Below, piece after piece: positions 27,535 to 36,314 of a stretch of 64,000 bases of DNA. Both the position numbers and the translations under genes were made by a program. Each line of letters begins with the position of its first letter. Within the stretch, counting starts at the first letter, position 1. The notes under the pieces were generated by a model. That model saw only the letters and a list, made by a program, of their open reading frames with translations. It did not search any database and was not told where the DNA came from. The stretch is from the NCBI RefSeq assembly GCF_001651855.1, contig NZ_LNQC01000074.1:44382-108381 (forward strand), written 5' to 3'. The stretch comes from Sinorhizobium americanum (GTDB taxonomy: Bacteria > Pseudomonadota > Alphaproteobacteria > Rhizobiales > Rhizobiaceae).

Positions 27535-28518
27535 TTAGAGCGCGCCGATTTCCTTAAGCTTCTCGAGAACCTTGCCGTTCGGCTCGCCGGTCTGCGGGAG
27601 CCGGTAGTGCTTTTCGAAATGGCGGATCGCCGCCCGCGTCTGATCGCCGGCGACACCGTCAACAACGATATCGGCGTAGGCGAGATTGCTCAGCCCCTTC
27701 TGGATGTTCATGACCAGTTCGTTCGACGCCGGAATTTCGGCGGGTGGGATAAGCGCCTTGTCACCTTCCGCTGTGCGGATCGCAGCGGCGACGGGATCAA
27801 TTTCGGCGGGCGCCGATTTCGGATCGGCGTAAGGGCGATTGCCAGGCGCTGCAACGGCCACTTCGGAACGCTGGGTTGCCAGGAGCGCCTGAAGCAGATC
27901 GGGGCTCGCCACGCCGGATTCTGGGCGGCCGGCGCCTTTTTCGAAGCGAAGGATGGCGGATACTGTCCTTGGACCGCTGCGGCCATCCGGCGTGCCGTCG
28001 TAAAATCCGAGCCGGCCAAGTTCCTTCTGGACATCGGCGACAAGGGCCGACGGCAAGGCGTTGTCCGGTTCCAGCACGGATTCCGCCGGCCGCGGCGCGC
28101 GTTGCGTGGAGGAATCGTCTTGCGCGGCGACCGCGTCGTCGGCGGCCTTTACCGGAGCCGCTTCACCTTCGCGCTCGATGACGAAGGTCGTCACCTTGCG
28201 CTGCTCGACGGGCTCGCCATTGGCGGCCGCCAAACGCTCGGCAACCTCCGAGCCGACCAGCGGAACTCGGGTACGCAACAGCGGTGAGGGATGACTGCCA
28301 TGCTGATACCACATGGCGTTCGCCGCCACGAAGCTGAATACAACGGCAAAGGTTGCCAACCCGCCGGCTCCCACCGGATGGTGCGCGATCACCCGCCCGG
28401 CAAGGACGGCGCAGCGTCCGAGGCCCAGGCCCGCGAGCGCCAGTCCGCGCAGCGCGATGCCCTGCCGCGGCCGTCCGCCACGTTTCCGCTCAGGCTGTTT
28501 TCGCTTGCGCGGCGCCAT
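27535..28518 (-). CDS. Membrane protein with two peptidoglycan-binding domains
   Basis: A 327-residue protein with a very basic N-terminus (MAPRKRKQPERKRGGRPRQG), a transmembrane helix (about 50-68, GGLATFAVVFSFVAANAMW), a linker, and two PG_binding_1 domains: VADVQKELGRLGFYDGTPDG (about 160-210) and VMNIQKGLSNLAYADIVVDG (about 265-320). The domains would hold it to the periplasmic cell wall. Its first 29 bases overlap the end of divJ, so it is probably translated from the divJ message. Confidence 0.85.
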   Translation of the reverse strand: MAPRKRKQPERKRGGRPRQGIALRGLALAGLGLGRCAVLAGRVIAHHPVGAGGLATFAVVFSFVAANAMWYQHGSHPSPLLRTRVPLVGSEVAERLAAANGEPVEQRKVTTFVIEREGEAAPVKAADDAVAAQDDSSTQRAPRPAESVLEPDNALPSALVADVQKELGRLGFYDGTPDGRSGPRTVSAILRFEKGAGRPESGVASPDLLQALLATQRSEVAVAAPGNRPYADPKSAPAEIDPVAAAIRTAEGDKALIPPAEIPASNELVMNIQKGLSNLAYADIVVDGVAGDQTRAAIRHFEKHYRLPQTGEPNGKVLEKLKEIGAL

Positions 28519-30085
28519 GTCGCCTTTCCTTGACTGTTCCTTCGGAAGCCCCTGTCTGCAATCGCAAATCGCACGCCTTTTCGTCGCGCAGTTTCAGTCG
28601 CGGTGGAAACTCCACAGTCCCGACTGTGCTCACCTGCTGCCGCTCGCAAATTCCGGTACCATCCCGCGGTATCGTGACCACGACCACTGTCCCCTCGCCT
28701 TCCGAACTGCGGATCGAAATCCTGCCGCCATGCAATTCGACGAGCCCCTTGACCAGCGACAGGCCGAGCCCGGTGCCCTCGTAGCGGCGCGTATAGTCAT
28801 TTTGAATCTGGACGAAAGGTTGGCCGAGCGTATCCAGCTTATCTTCAGCAATGCCGATGCCGGTATCGCTGACGGTCAGCTTCAGCATCGCGCCTTCGAC
28901 CTCCGCATCGACGGTGACGAGGCCACCCTTCTCCGTGAATTTCACGGCATTGCCGACGAGATTGATGAGGATCTGCTGGACGGCGCGCTGGTCCGCGTTG
29001 ATTTCACCCACCGACCGCGTCACCCGGCTTGTCAGCCGCACACCCTTTTCGCGCGCCTGATGCGACAGCATCGCTTCGCAGGCGGCGATCGCGTCGGCCA
29101 CCCGGAAAGGCTCGGGCACCAGCTCATAACGGCCGGCCTCGATCTTGCTGACGTCAAGCATCGTGTTGACGACGGAAAGCAGATGCGTGCCGGACCGGTG
29201 AATTAGGGAAACATATTCGCGCTGCCGGTCATTCTCCAGCCTGCCGAAATATTCCCCGGAAAGAACATCCGAAAAGCCGAGAATGGCATTGAGCGGCGTG
29301 CGCAATTCATGACTGACGGCCGCGAGGAACCGGGTTTTGGCATCGTTGGCCGATTCGGCATGCGCCGCCTTGGCGGCAACTTCCGCCCGCAGGCGGTTCT
29401 CGTTCGAGACGTCGCGGGATTGCGCAACGATCGCCATCAGACGCCCCTCGGCATCGCGAAGGGGCGTCAACTCGCAGCGCATATGCACGAATTGCGCGCC
29501 ATCGGCAGAGGCTGACGGGCGTTCGAGACGGATATCGACCGCTGAGCACTCGCCGTCCTGGCGCAACATATCGATCGCTTTCAGGAAGCTGATCCGGTCG
29601 GATACGTGTACCTGCTCGATGAAGCCGCGTCCGTGAGGATCGCGCATCGACTTCAAGTAGTCGGCGGCATCGCGGCCGTGAACGGACAGCACCTGCCCGC
29701 GCGGATCGTGAACGGTGACGAGACCGGCAAAGAGATCGTAGGCCACGGCGAGATCAGGCAGGTCGGTCACGCCCGGCGGTTCCGCCGCCGGCGCTATGCG
29801 GCGCGGTGCGAGGCTTGCGGCCGCGGCCAGCAAGGAGGCCGAGGCCCAGAGCGCCGTCCCCGCCGGCAAGGCCACGGAAACGGGAAGGACCGCCGACAGG
29901 GCAAGCGGCACGATCGGCAGCACCGTCAGGGAAACGGCGGCCACGGTGCGCAGTCGTTTGAAATCATAGCGTCCTGCAACGGGGCCATCCGGACGGCGCG
30001 GCAACCACGCTGCGGCGGCTTCATCCACGCGGGATGCCCATTTGCCAGCCATGTTACGCAATACACTCACGCCTTGCCCTGCCAC
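28490..30085 (-). CDS. divJ: DivJ-type sensor histidine kinase
   Basis: A 531-residue kinase. Two adjacent transmembrane helices (about 50-92) are followed by a PAS domain (about 110-225), a HisKA domain with the acceptor His259 in AVSHELRTPLNAILGFSDVL, and HATPase_c with LINLVGNAVKFTEKG, DTGIGIAEDK and GTGLGLSLV. A 50-residue tail follows. The HisKA segment is of the DivJ/PleC/PdhS type that acts on DivK. Gene order with ros/mucR and sufE agrees with my memory of Agrobacterium and Sinorhizobium divJ. DivJ is the main DivK kinase and opposes PleC. The start is uncertain among GTG 30085, GTG 30070 and ATG 30052. It overlaps the peptidoglycan-binding gene by 29 bases. Other PdhS kinases remain possible. 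Confidence 0.72.
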   Translation of the reverse strand: MAGQGVSVLRNMAGKWASRVDEAAAAWLPRRPDGPVAGRYDFKRLRTVAAVSLTVLPIVPLALSAVLPVSVALPAGTALWASASLLAAAASLAPRRIAPAAEPPGVTDLPDLAVAYDLFAGLVTVHDPRGQVLSVHGRDAADYLKSMRDPHGRGFIEQVHVSDRISFLKAIDMLRQDGECSAVDIRLERPSASADGAQFVHMRCELTPLRDAEGRLMAIVAQSRDVSNENRLRAEVAAKAAHAESANDAKTRFLAAVSHELRTPLNAILGFSDVLSGEYFGRLENDRQREYVSLIHRSGTHLLSVVNTMLDVSKIEAGRYELVPEPFRVADAIAACEAMLSHQAREKGVRLTSRVTRSVGEINADQRAVQQILINLVGNAVKFTEKGGLVTVDAEVEGAMLKLTVSDTGIGIAEDKLDTLGQPFVQIQNDYTRRYEGTGLGLSLVKGLVELHGGRISIRSSEGEGTVVVVTIPRDGTGICERQQVSTVGTVEFPPRLKLRDEKACDLRLQTGASEGTVKERRHGAAQAKTA

Positions 30086-30642
30086 CGTTATTGTTTTTGC
30101 GAGGCAGGCGCAGCCCCTCCTGTCGGGTAGACCGAGCCGCCTCGTGATGGTTCGAATCTCGCATTCCCGACTTAATGAAAGAATAAGCGCGGCCTCTGCG
30201 CGGGCGGGCGAAACGGGCGAAAATTCCCATTTCGAAGCAATTCCGGCGGGCTTCGTCTCTTGTGGTTAACGGGGCGTAAGCAGCGGATTTTGGTGGATTT
30301 TCCGGTTTCCATTAACGATTTGGGCAGCGCCCGCCGGCGGCGGTGTCGAGCCGCTCGGGCGCGGCGGCATTCCGGCTGCCACGAACCTTAACGCCGATCG
30401 TTAAAATGCCGGATAGTCGCTCTCCGGCAATACCAGAATCGGCCAGTTCGCTAAGATTTGAAGCAAATCCGCGCATTTCTGGAAAAGCAGTCTTGTGATT
30501 CCCGCTCTAGCGTTGCTCACGTTAGATGCCCCGCGGCGCAACATTTCGGCCACTGGGCAAAGCGTAACTAAATAGGCAGTCGAGGGCCGAAGATACATCC
30601 GGCGAAAACCGGGGCGGCGGCCTGACAGAGGGATGGCAGACC
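30086..30642. other. Divergent intergenic region divJ-DUF5330 gene
   Basis: 557 bases with no gene. It contains four TTAACG words or their complement (30266-30271, 30312-30317, 30388-30393, 30399-30404); the last two form an inverted repeat. It must hold the divJ promoter and the promoter of the DUF5330 gene. Confidence 0.5.
30266..30404. promoter_or_regulatory. Cluster of TTAACG motifs upstream of divJ
   Basis: TTAACG at 30266, 30312 and 30388, and CGTTAA at 30399; the last pair is a perfect dyad with a five-base spacer. TTAAC is the half-site recognised by CtrA. The spacing is not the classic TTAA-N7-TTAA, so the regulator may be CtrA acting on half-sites or another protein. Confidence 0.35.
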
Positions 30643-31080
30643 ATGTGGTTTCTCGTAAAGGCGGCGTTCTGGTTCTCGCTCGTGCTCGTGCTGCTGCCCT
30701 TCCTTGACCCGTCAAGCAGCGCCAAACTGGAGAACGGACCGAAGGTGGAGATCGGCGACACTTTCTCCGCCGCCAATGACGCCTTCGAGTATATCAGTGC
30801 GATCTGCATCCAGAAGCCGGATGTCTGCGAGAAGGGCGCCGAGACGTTCGTCGCCCTCGGCCATCGTGCCCGTGAGGGTGCACGCATTGCCTACGAATTC
30901 CTCGACAGCCAATTTGCCGAAACCGAGACCGGAGCGCCCGACGCCAAAGTCATGACCGGCACCGTGGGGCCGGCTGAGAATCTCTCATCCGGAGAGCCAG
31001 CGAATGAAGCCATGCCGGTTTTCAAGCGCACGCCCGTCCCGGAAAAGCGTCTCGATCCCAAGGCGGCTGCGACCAATTAG
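30643..31080 (+). CDS. DUF5330 domain protein
   Basis: A 145-residue protein with an N-terminal membrane helix (FLVKAAFWFSLVLVLLPFL) and a domain containing FSAANDAFEYISAICIQKPDVCEKG (two cysteines). A polar, proline-containing tail follows. This is the DUF5330 layout of Rhizobiales. It is probably inner-membrane anchored with the domain outside. Function is unknown. A strong terminator follows at 31115-31156, so it is a single-gene unit. Confidence 0.78.
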   Translation: MWFLVKAAFWFSLVLVLLPFLDPSSSAKLENGPKVEIGDTFSAANDAFEYISAICIQKPDVCEKGAETFVALGHRAREGARIAYEFLDSQFAETETGAPDAKVMTGTVGPAENLSSGEPANEAMPVFKRTPVPEKRLDPKAAATN

Positions 31081-31114
31081 ACCAGTTCTGCCAGTAAGCC
31101 CACTGCCAACTGTG

Positions 31115-31156
31115 CCGCCGCAAAGGCCCTCGTTGCCTCGCGGCGGTTTTTTGTTT
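31115..31156 (+). terminator. Intrinsic terminator after the DUF5330 gene
   Basis: Arms CCGCCGC (31115-31121) and GCGGCGG (31140-31146), an 18-base loop, then TTTTTTGTTT. It lies 34 bases after the stop codon. Confidence 0.8.
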
Positions 31157-31322
31157 CAAGCCCTCAGCGGAACGGAATCCACTTAAGCCATGGGCTGTTC
31201 TCTTTGCGGCCCATATCCCCTATATGAATGGTGAAAGTATCCCGGAGCTGAATTGGCACGGGACGGAGAGTAAGGCGCGGCGACCGGCAGTCGGTCGCCA
31301 GAGCGCCACATGCGGATCAGCC

Positions 31323-31745
31323 ATGGCTTCACTTGACCAGATCATCGACGATTTCGCCTTTCTCGAGGAGTGGGAAGATCGCTACCGCTACGTCATCGAG
31401 CTGGGCAAAAGCCTGCCGGAGATGCCTGAAGCCTGGAGGACCGGTGAGAACAAGGTTCAGGGCTGTGCCAGCCAGGTGTGGCTGGTGACCCATACGTCCG
31501 GCGATCCCGATGATCCAGTCCTGACCTTCGAGGGAGAGTCGGACGCGCACATCGTCCGCGGCCTGGTGGCGATCGCGCTTGCAATCTTTTCGGGCAAGCG
31601 CGCCTCCGAGATCGCCAAAATCGATGCCCTCGATATCTTCGGAAAGATCGGCCTCATCGAGCACCTCTCGTCGCAGCGTGCCAACGGCCTGCGATCGATG
31701 ATCCGGAGAATCAAGGGCGAAGCCGAAACGCGCTTGCCCGCGTAA
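31323..31745 (+). CDS. sufE: SufE family sulfur acceptor
   Basis: A 140-residue cytosolic protein that takes persulfide sulfur from a SufS-type cysteine desulfurase for Fe-S cluster assembly. The catalytic cysteine is in NKVQGCASQVWLV (about residue 47), and the SufE core IIDDFAFLEEWEDRYRYVIELG and IFSGKRASEIAKID are clear. The start at 31323 gives the normal family length; the frame is open to 31224 without family sequence. The suf operon itself is not in the window. Confidence 0.9.
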   Translation: MASLDQIIDDFAFLEEWEDRYRYVIELGKSLPEMPEAWRTGENKVQGCASQVWLVTHTSGDPDDPVLTFEGESDAHIVRGLVAIALAIFSGKRASEIAKIDALDIFGKIGLIEHLSSQRANGLRSMIRRIKGEAETRLPA

Positions 31746-31794
31746 GATCACCTTGCAGTGGCATACCGCCGGTCAGTCGGACGGGCCGTGGCAT

Positions 31795-31825
31795 CAAAAA
31801 GCCGGACTGAGACAGCCCGGCTTCC
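31795..31825 (-). terminator. Intrinsic terminator downstream of mucR
   Basis: Read on the minus strand: AGCCGG, a ten-base loop, CCGGCT, then TTTTTG. It lies about 90 bases after the mucR stop. A second, GC-only hairpin (CGCCCGGC/GCCGGGCG) sits closer to the gene, near 31882-31902. Confidence 0.65.
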
Positions 31826-31909
31826 ACCTAACACCAGATATTCTGCTGCCGTTCAGGCATCGGACTGCCGAGCCTGAGACTCGCCCGGCTTGTTGCCGGG
31901 CGAACCCGC

Positions 31910-32341
31910 TTACTTGCCGCGGCGCTTGCGACGCTGACCCAGCCCCATCTCCTTGGCGAGACGCGAGCGGGCTTCCGCGTAAGCCGGTGCCACCATCGGA
32001 TAATCCGCAGGCAGATCCCACTTCTCGCGATACTCTTCCGGAGAGAGATTGTGGTGGGTCATCAAATGGCGCTTCAGCGACTTGAACGTGCCGCCGCATT
32101 CGAGGCAGGTGATCTGGTCATCCTGCACGGACTTGCGCACGGAGACCGCCGGCTTCGGCTTCTCGACCGGCACGATGACCGGCGCGGGAGCGGTCGTATT
32201 GTTGAGCGCCGAATGAACATCGGCTATCAGCGTCGGCAGCTCGGCAACCGGAACGACGTGGTTGCTCACATAGGCGGCAACGATTTCCGCCGTCAGTTCA
32301 ACCAGGAGTTCGTTGCTCGCACCGAGCGTATTTTCACTCAT
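31910..32341 (-). CDS. mucR: MucR/Ros zinc-finger transcriptional regulator
   Basis: A 143-residue regulator of the Ros/MucR family. The C2H2-like zinc site is in [19 protein letters not shown] (about residues 79-97), followed by the family-typical [24 protein letters not shown] and a basic end (RRKRRGK). The N-terminal half ([25 protein letters not shown]) mediates oligomerisation in this family. In S. meliloti MucR controls galactoglucan and succinoglycan synthesis and motility, and represses its own gene. It is transcribed alone between the SufE gene and the pha operon. Confidence 0.96.
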   Translation of the reverse strand: MSENTLGASNELLVELTAEIVAAYVSNHVVPVAELPTLIADVHSALNNTTAPAPVIVPVEKPKPAVSVRKSVQDDQITCLECGGTFKSLKRHLMTHHNLSPEEYREKWDLPADYPMVAPAYAEARSRLAKEMGLGQRRKRRGK

Positions 32342-32748
32342 TTTTTTCTCCTATCGGAATCCAGCAACAAGTCCTGAAACGGTGTTTCAGGAGGGAGGAA
32401 ATGCCAAAATGCCGCCGAACAGCGCTTTCCGCCTTGGAACTGAGCGATAACCGCGCAACGGGGGCATCGCCCCGCCGCAACATCAAGGCTCGATTCGCGA
32501 CAGCGAAATCCGTCACCAAGGTGCCGCACCGTTTGGCACCTCAAAGCAACGGATAAGAATCACAACTCAAGCTGGAATTCCAGTTCAAAGTATTGATCAC
32601 AACGACACTTTGCGGATACTGGCTTAACACTGATCCGCAAAATGTCAAAACATAATTTTTGGCAAAGAGCAGCATATCTATTTCAGGTCACTAAAATTGT
32701 CCGCTGTGGCGGAATTGTCCCGAAATACAGAGTCAGAAATGCCGCCCA
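32342..32748. other. Intergenic region pha2-mucR with mucR promoter
   Basis: 407 bases; the right half (about 32560-32700) is distinctly AT-rich for this genome (CATAATTTTTGGC, ACTAAAATTG), which suits the AT-rich sites MucR binds upstream of its own gene. No reading frame with a ribosome site was seen. The pha operon ends at its left side (32749) on the same strand, so this stretch lies between phaG and the mucR start. Confidence 0.5.
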
Positions 32749-33108
32749 TCAATGCCGCCGTGGCTCTTCCTTTTGTGGCAGCTGATCTATAACCGATTGT
32801 TTCGTCATCCTGTAACCCGCCTGATGAGCGGCTTTCGCCAGCAAATGGGCCGAGATCGGCGCCGTCAGCACCAGGAACACGAAACCAGCAAGCGCGCGAA
32901 CGAAAATGGCGGGATCGAGCGAGTGCAACCCGGCGGCGACGAGCAGCAGGCCGGAACCGACGGTACCCGCTTTGGAAGCTGCGTGCATGCGCGTGTAGAG
33001 ATCCGGGAAGCGGAGGAGGCCAAGAGCCGCGAGCAGCGAAAAGCCTGCGCCGGCGACGATGAGGACGGCGACCAAAATTGTGATCCCGGCGACGATAAAC
33101 GTGCCCAT
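32749..33108 (-). CDS. phaG: Na+/K+:H+ antiporter subunit G
   Basis: A 119-residue membrane protein (MnhG/MrpG): three transmembrane helices, with the conserved [21 protein letters not shown] loop after the first helix. It is an accessory subunit of the seven-protein Pha/Mrp antiporter. Its ATG overlaps the phaF stop by one base (TGATG), which fixes the start. Last gene of the operon. The polar tail ([19 protein letters not shown]) is cytoplasmic. Confidence 0.92.
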   Translation of the reverse strand: MGTFIVAGITILVAVLIVAGAGFSLLAALGLLRFPDLYTRMHAASKAGTVGSGLLLVAAGLHSLDPAIFVRALAGFVFLVLTAPISAHLLAKAAHQAGYRMTKQSVIDQLPQKEEPRRH

Positions 33109-33482
33109 CAGCGCCCTCCCCGGCGTTTGCGACGGGCCGTCTCGGGAGCCCGGCCCCTCTTCAGGGCTGGTTTGGCTACGGCGGCGCCTTGTTCCGCTTC
33201 CGGCGCGAGGCCACGTGTCAGGATGAAGCGCGCGAAGGCGACGGTTGCGAGGAAGCCGACCAGGCCGAGGGCGATCCCTATGTCGATATAGAGATTGAAG
33301 CGGGTCTTGATTGCTAGGACCGCAATGAACCCGATCGCGATCGCGACCAGCATGTCGAGGCCGAGCACCCGATCCGGCAAGGTCGGACCGCGGATGATGC
33401 GCAGCATCGTCATCAGCAGCGCGAGCGACAGGAGCAGGAGCGCAAGGCTGGTCGCCCCCGCCAGGATCGTCCCGGAAATCAT
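33108..33482 (-). CDS. phaF: Na+/K+:H+ antiporter subunit F
   Basis: A 124-residue MnhF/MrpF protein with three transmembrane helices and the conserved [18 protein letters not shown] loop, whose Asp lies at the edge of helix two. The basic tail ([16 protein letters not shown]) is longer than in many homologues. Its start overlaps the phaE stop by 4 bases; the frame is open further upstream, but only as a shadow of phaE. Confidence 0.92.
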   Translation of the reverse strand: MISGTILAGATSLALLLLSLALLMTMLRIIRGPTLPDRVLGLDMLVAIAIGFIAVLAIKTRFNLYIDIGIALGLVGFLATVAFARFILTRGLAPEAEQGAAVAKPALKRGRAPETARRKRRGGR

Positions 33483-33955
33483 CGTTCGAAAGCCTCCCGA
33501 ATGCGCCGCTCGAAGCCGCGTGCAATATCCTGGCGCAACGCACCCGGATCGGCACAATCGAGCGCGTGCACGTAAAGGGTCTTGCGGTCCTCGGATATGT
33601 CGACGGAAAGCGTGCCGGGCGTCAGCGTGATGAGATTGGCAAGGAGAGTAATCTCGAAATCGCTCTTGGCGGTCAGCGGATAGGCGAAGATCCCGGGCTT
33701 CAGGCCCATCCGCGAGCGCAGGACGAGAATGGCGACCTTGACCGCCGATACGGCCAGCTCCTTGACGAACAGAGCCGCCAGCAGCGTCAGCCGCAAGGGT
33801 CTCAGCGGATAGGTGACGGGCTGCAGCTCGCGGCGGATCAGCCACAGGGACACAGCGCCGACAGCAAAGCCGAGCGCGAGGTTCGCTGGCGTGAAACTGG
33901 CGCTGATGGCACCCCAAATGACGGTGAAAATCAGGTTGATCTGCAGGAATTTCAT
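33479..33955 (-). CDS. phaE: Na+/K+:H+ antiporter subunit E
   Basis: A 158-residue MnhE/MrpE protein: two N-terminal transmembrane helices (about 5-45), then a cytosolic domain with [29 protein letters not shown], the family signature. It overlaps phaD by 4 bases upstream and phaF by 4 bases downstream. Confidence 0.94.
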   Translation of the reverse strand: MKFLQINLIFTVIWGAISASFTPANLALGFAVGAVSLWLIRRELQPVTYPLRPLRLTLLAALFVKELAVSAVKVAILVLRSRMGLKPGIFAYPLTAKSDFEITLLANLITLTPGTLSVDISEDRKTLYVHALDCADPGALRQDIARGFERRIREAFER

Positions 33956-35511
33956 TGCGGCCCACCTTCCGGGAAGACCGAGTTAACATAGGCCGACGGC
34001 TCTGCGAGCCCCGCCGCCGCGTCCTGGATTATCGCCAGCAGCGGCTCGGGATAAAGGCCGATCAACAAAGTGAGCCCGGCGAGCACGGCCAGCGGGCCGA
34101 ATGCCGCGGGCGACAGCGACACTGCTTCGCCGTCCGCAGGTGGAGCCTCGCGCCAGAAGGCCAGAAGGAAAAGGCGGCCGGTGACGATCGTCGTCAGGAA
34201 CCCGGCAAGGAGAAGCGCGGCGGCGAGCCACCAGGCGCCGATATCGAGAGCTGCCTTTACGAGCATGACCTTCGGCCAAAAACCGGAAAAGGGAGGCAGG
34301 CCGGAGACGGCGAAACACAGCATCAGGGTAAGAGCGGCAAATCCGACATGTCGGCGGTAGAGGCCGGCGAGCGCCGCAATCGAGGAACTCGCGCCGAGGC
34401 GCATGGCGATTCCCGAGGCGAAGTAAAGGCCGGTCATCACGAGCATGGAATGCAGTGCATAGAAGATGGCGCCCCCAATGCCGCCCGGTCCGCCGACGGC
34501 GATACCGGCGAGCATCGACCCGATGCCGGAGACGATGAGGTAGCCGAGAATGCGGCGGAAATCCGTCTGCGCCAGGGCGCCGAGCACGCCGACGATCATC
34601 GTCAGCGCCCCGGCGACCGCGAGGATGAAGCTCAGTTCCTCCCTTTCCACGGGGAAATGCATGACCATCACCCGCACCAGCGCATAGATCCCGACCTTCG
34701 TCAGCAGGCCTGCAAAGAGCGCGGAGACGGCGACGCGGGGGGTATGGTAGGAAGCCGGCAGCCAGAAATTCACCGGGAAGGCGGCCGCTTTCATGGCAAA
34801 GGCGAGCATGAACAGGCCGGTGAGCGTCATCAGCGGCGCGCGGTCGCGCAATGCCTCGGCCTTCGTGGCGATATCAGCCATGTTGAGCGTGCCGAAAACG
34901 GCGTAGAGATAGCCGGTCGCTATCAGGAACAGCGTCGTGGCGATGAGGTTGAGGAAGCCGTATTTCACCGTGCCGTCGATCTGCTCAGGCTCGGAGCCCA
35001 GGACGAGAAGGCCGAAGGACGAGATCAGCAGCACCTCGAACCAGACGTAAAGATTGAAGATGTCGCCGGTCAGAAAGGCCCCCGAGACGCCGGCCATCAG
35101 CAACATCAGCAACGGATAAAAGCCGTAGCGACGGCCGCTGTCGTTGATATCGGCAAGCGAGAAGACACCGGCGACCAGCGCTACAAGCGCCGCGGCAAAG
35201 GCGAACAAGGCCCCCGTCAGGTCGGCGGTGAAGGCGATGCCGAAGGGAGGCAGCCAGCGCCCCATCACCATGGTCAACGGGCCGTTCTCAGCGATCTCCT
35301 TGAGAAGCAGCCCATCGATCAGCACGAGCCCGGCGAGACCGGCAATGGCAATGGCCGGATGAAGGCCGATCGGGCGGCGCAGCATGACGAGCAGCGCACC
35401 GATCGCGAGGCACCAGGCGACCGGCAGGATCACCAGCCATTCGGCAAGCGTGGGCGGCGCGGCAACGAGCGCAGCGGAAAGATCGACGGGAGGGGAGATC
35501 GTAGCGGCCAT
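33952..35511 (-). CDS. phaD: Na+/K+:H+ antiporter subunit D
   Basis: A 519-residue MrpD/NuoN-like protein of 13-14 transmembrane helices and one of the two proton-channel-type subunits. Conserved charged residues in helices include the Glu of [18 protein letters not shown] and the Lys of [22 protein letters not shown]. It couples proton movement to cation export together with PhaA. Six bases separate its start from the phaC stop; it overlaps phaE by 4 bases. Confidence 0.95.
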   Translation of the reverse strand: MAATISPPVDLSAALVAAPPTLAEWLVILPVAWCLAIGALLVMLRRPIGLHPAIAIAGLAGLVLIDGLLLKEIAENGPLTMVMGRWLPPFGIAFTADLTGALFAFAAALVALVAGVFSLADINDSGRRYGFYPLLMLLMAGVSGAFLTGDIFNLYVWFEVLLISSFGLLVLGSEPEQIDGTVKYGFLNLIATTLFLIATGYLYAVFGTLNMADIATKAEALRDRAPLMTLTGLFMLAFAMKAAAFPVNFWLPASYHTPRVAVSALFAGLLTKVGIYALVRVMVMHFPVEREELSFILAVAGALTMIVGVLGALAQTDFRRILGYLIVSGIGSMLAGIAVGGPGGIGGAIFYALHSMLVMTGLYFASGIAMRLGASSSIAALAGLYRRHVGFAALTLMLCFAVSGLPPFSGFWPKVMLVKAALDIGAWWLAAALLLAGFLTTIVTGRLFLLAFWREAPPADGEAVSLSPAAFGPLAVLAGLTLLIGLYPEPLLAIIQDAAAGLAEPSAYVNSVFPEGGPQ

Positions 35512-35517
35512 GCGGGG

Positions 35518-35895
35518 TCAGTATCCAAGCGGAGGGAGCGGCTCGTCCGCCGGTTCGGCAACGCGCATTTCGTCCGTGTTGTCGGTCGCAAGGTCGCTAT
35601 AGGCGCGCCAGGAGAGGACGAGCAGGAAGGCGAAGAAGGAAAAGGAAATGACGATCGCCGTCAGGATCAACGCCTGGGGAAGCGCGTTGGCCGCCGGAGC
35701 AGCCAGCGACTCGGCTCCTTCGGGTATGATCGGCGGCACCTCGCGCGTCAGCCGGCCTCCGGTGAAAATCAGCAGATTCACCGCATTGCCGAGCACTGCG
35801 ACACCCAAGAGCACGCGGATGATGAATTTCGAGAGCATCAGGTAGACGGCAACAGTGAAGAAGATGCCGACGAGCAGGGCAAACCAAGCCTCCAT
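35518..35895 (-). CDS. phaC: Na+/K+:H+ antiporter subunit C
   Basis: A 125-residue MnhC/NuoK-like protein with three transmembrane helices; VLLGVAVLGNAVNLLIFTGG and ALPQALILTAIVISFSFFAFLL are characteristic. The ATG overlaps the phaB stop by one base (TGATG), so translation is coupled and the start is secure. This phaC belongs to the antiporter, not to polyhydroxyalkanoate synthesis. Confidence 0.93.
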   Translation of the reverse strand: MEAWFALLVGIFFTVAVYLMLSKFIIRVLLGVAVLGNAVNLLIFTGGRLTREVPPIIPEGAESLAAPAANALPQALILTAIVISFSFFAFLLVLSWRAYSDLATDNTDEMRVAEPADEPLPPLGY

Positions 35896-36314
35896 CACTC
35901 CCCTCCCCGCTCTTCGAGCGACAGCGCGATCGAACTGATGGCGCCGACGACGACCAGGTAGACGCCGGTGTCGAAGAGAAGCACGGTCGAAAGCGGGACC
36001 TCGCGGCCGAAAACGGCCGGATAGATCCAAAGCCCGGTCATGAACGGGACGCCTGCGAAGATCGCGATCAGGCCGGCGGAGGTGGCAGCAAGGAGCCCGG
36101 CGCCGGCGATTGCCATCGGGTGGAAGAAGATGGCCCGCCTGACCGTCTCGACACCGTGCGCCATGCCATAGATTGCCAGGGCCGAAACGGCGATCAAACC
36201 GCCGATGAAACCGCCGCCCGGCTCGTTGTGGCCGCGCAGCAGCACGAAGATGGAAAAGAGCATCATCAAGCTCGTCAGGACCGGGGCGAGCGTGCGGAAG
36301 ATCACCGACTTCAT
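35895..36314 (-). CDS. phaB: Na+/K+:H+ antiporter subunit B (MnhB type)
   Basis: A 139-residue MnhB protein with four transmembrane helices and the conserved [21 protein letters not shown] segment. In the pha1 locus of rhizobia subunits A and B are fused into one PhaA; here B is a separate gene, as expected for a pha2-type operon. Overlaps phaA by 4 bases and phaC by 1 base. Confidence 0.92.
   Translation of the reverse strand: MKSVIFRTLAPVLTSLMMLFSIFVLLRGHNEPGGGFIGGLIAVSALAIYGMAHGVETVRRAIFFHPMAIAGAGLLAATSAGLIAIFAGVPFMTGLWIYPAVFGREVPLSTVLLFDTGVYLVVVGAISSIALSLEERGGE

Noticed and set aside
33955..35961. 668-codon open frame on the plus strand across phaD and phaC
   Set aside because: Antisense to clearly real membrane-protein genes. 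Composition is extreme (Arg, Glu, Gly, His), with no recognisable domain.
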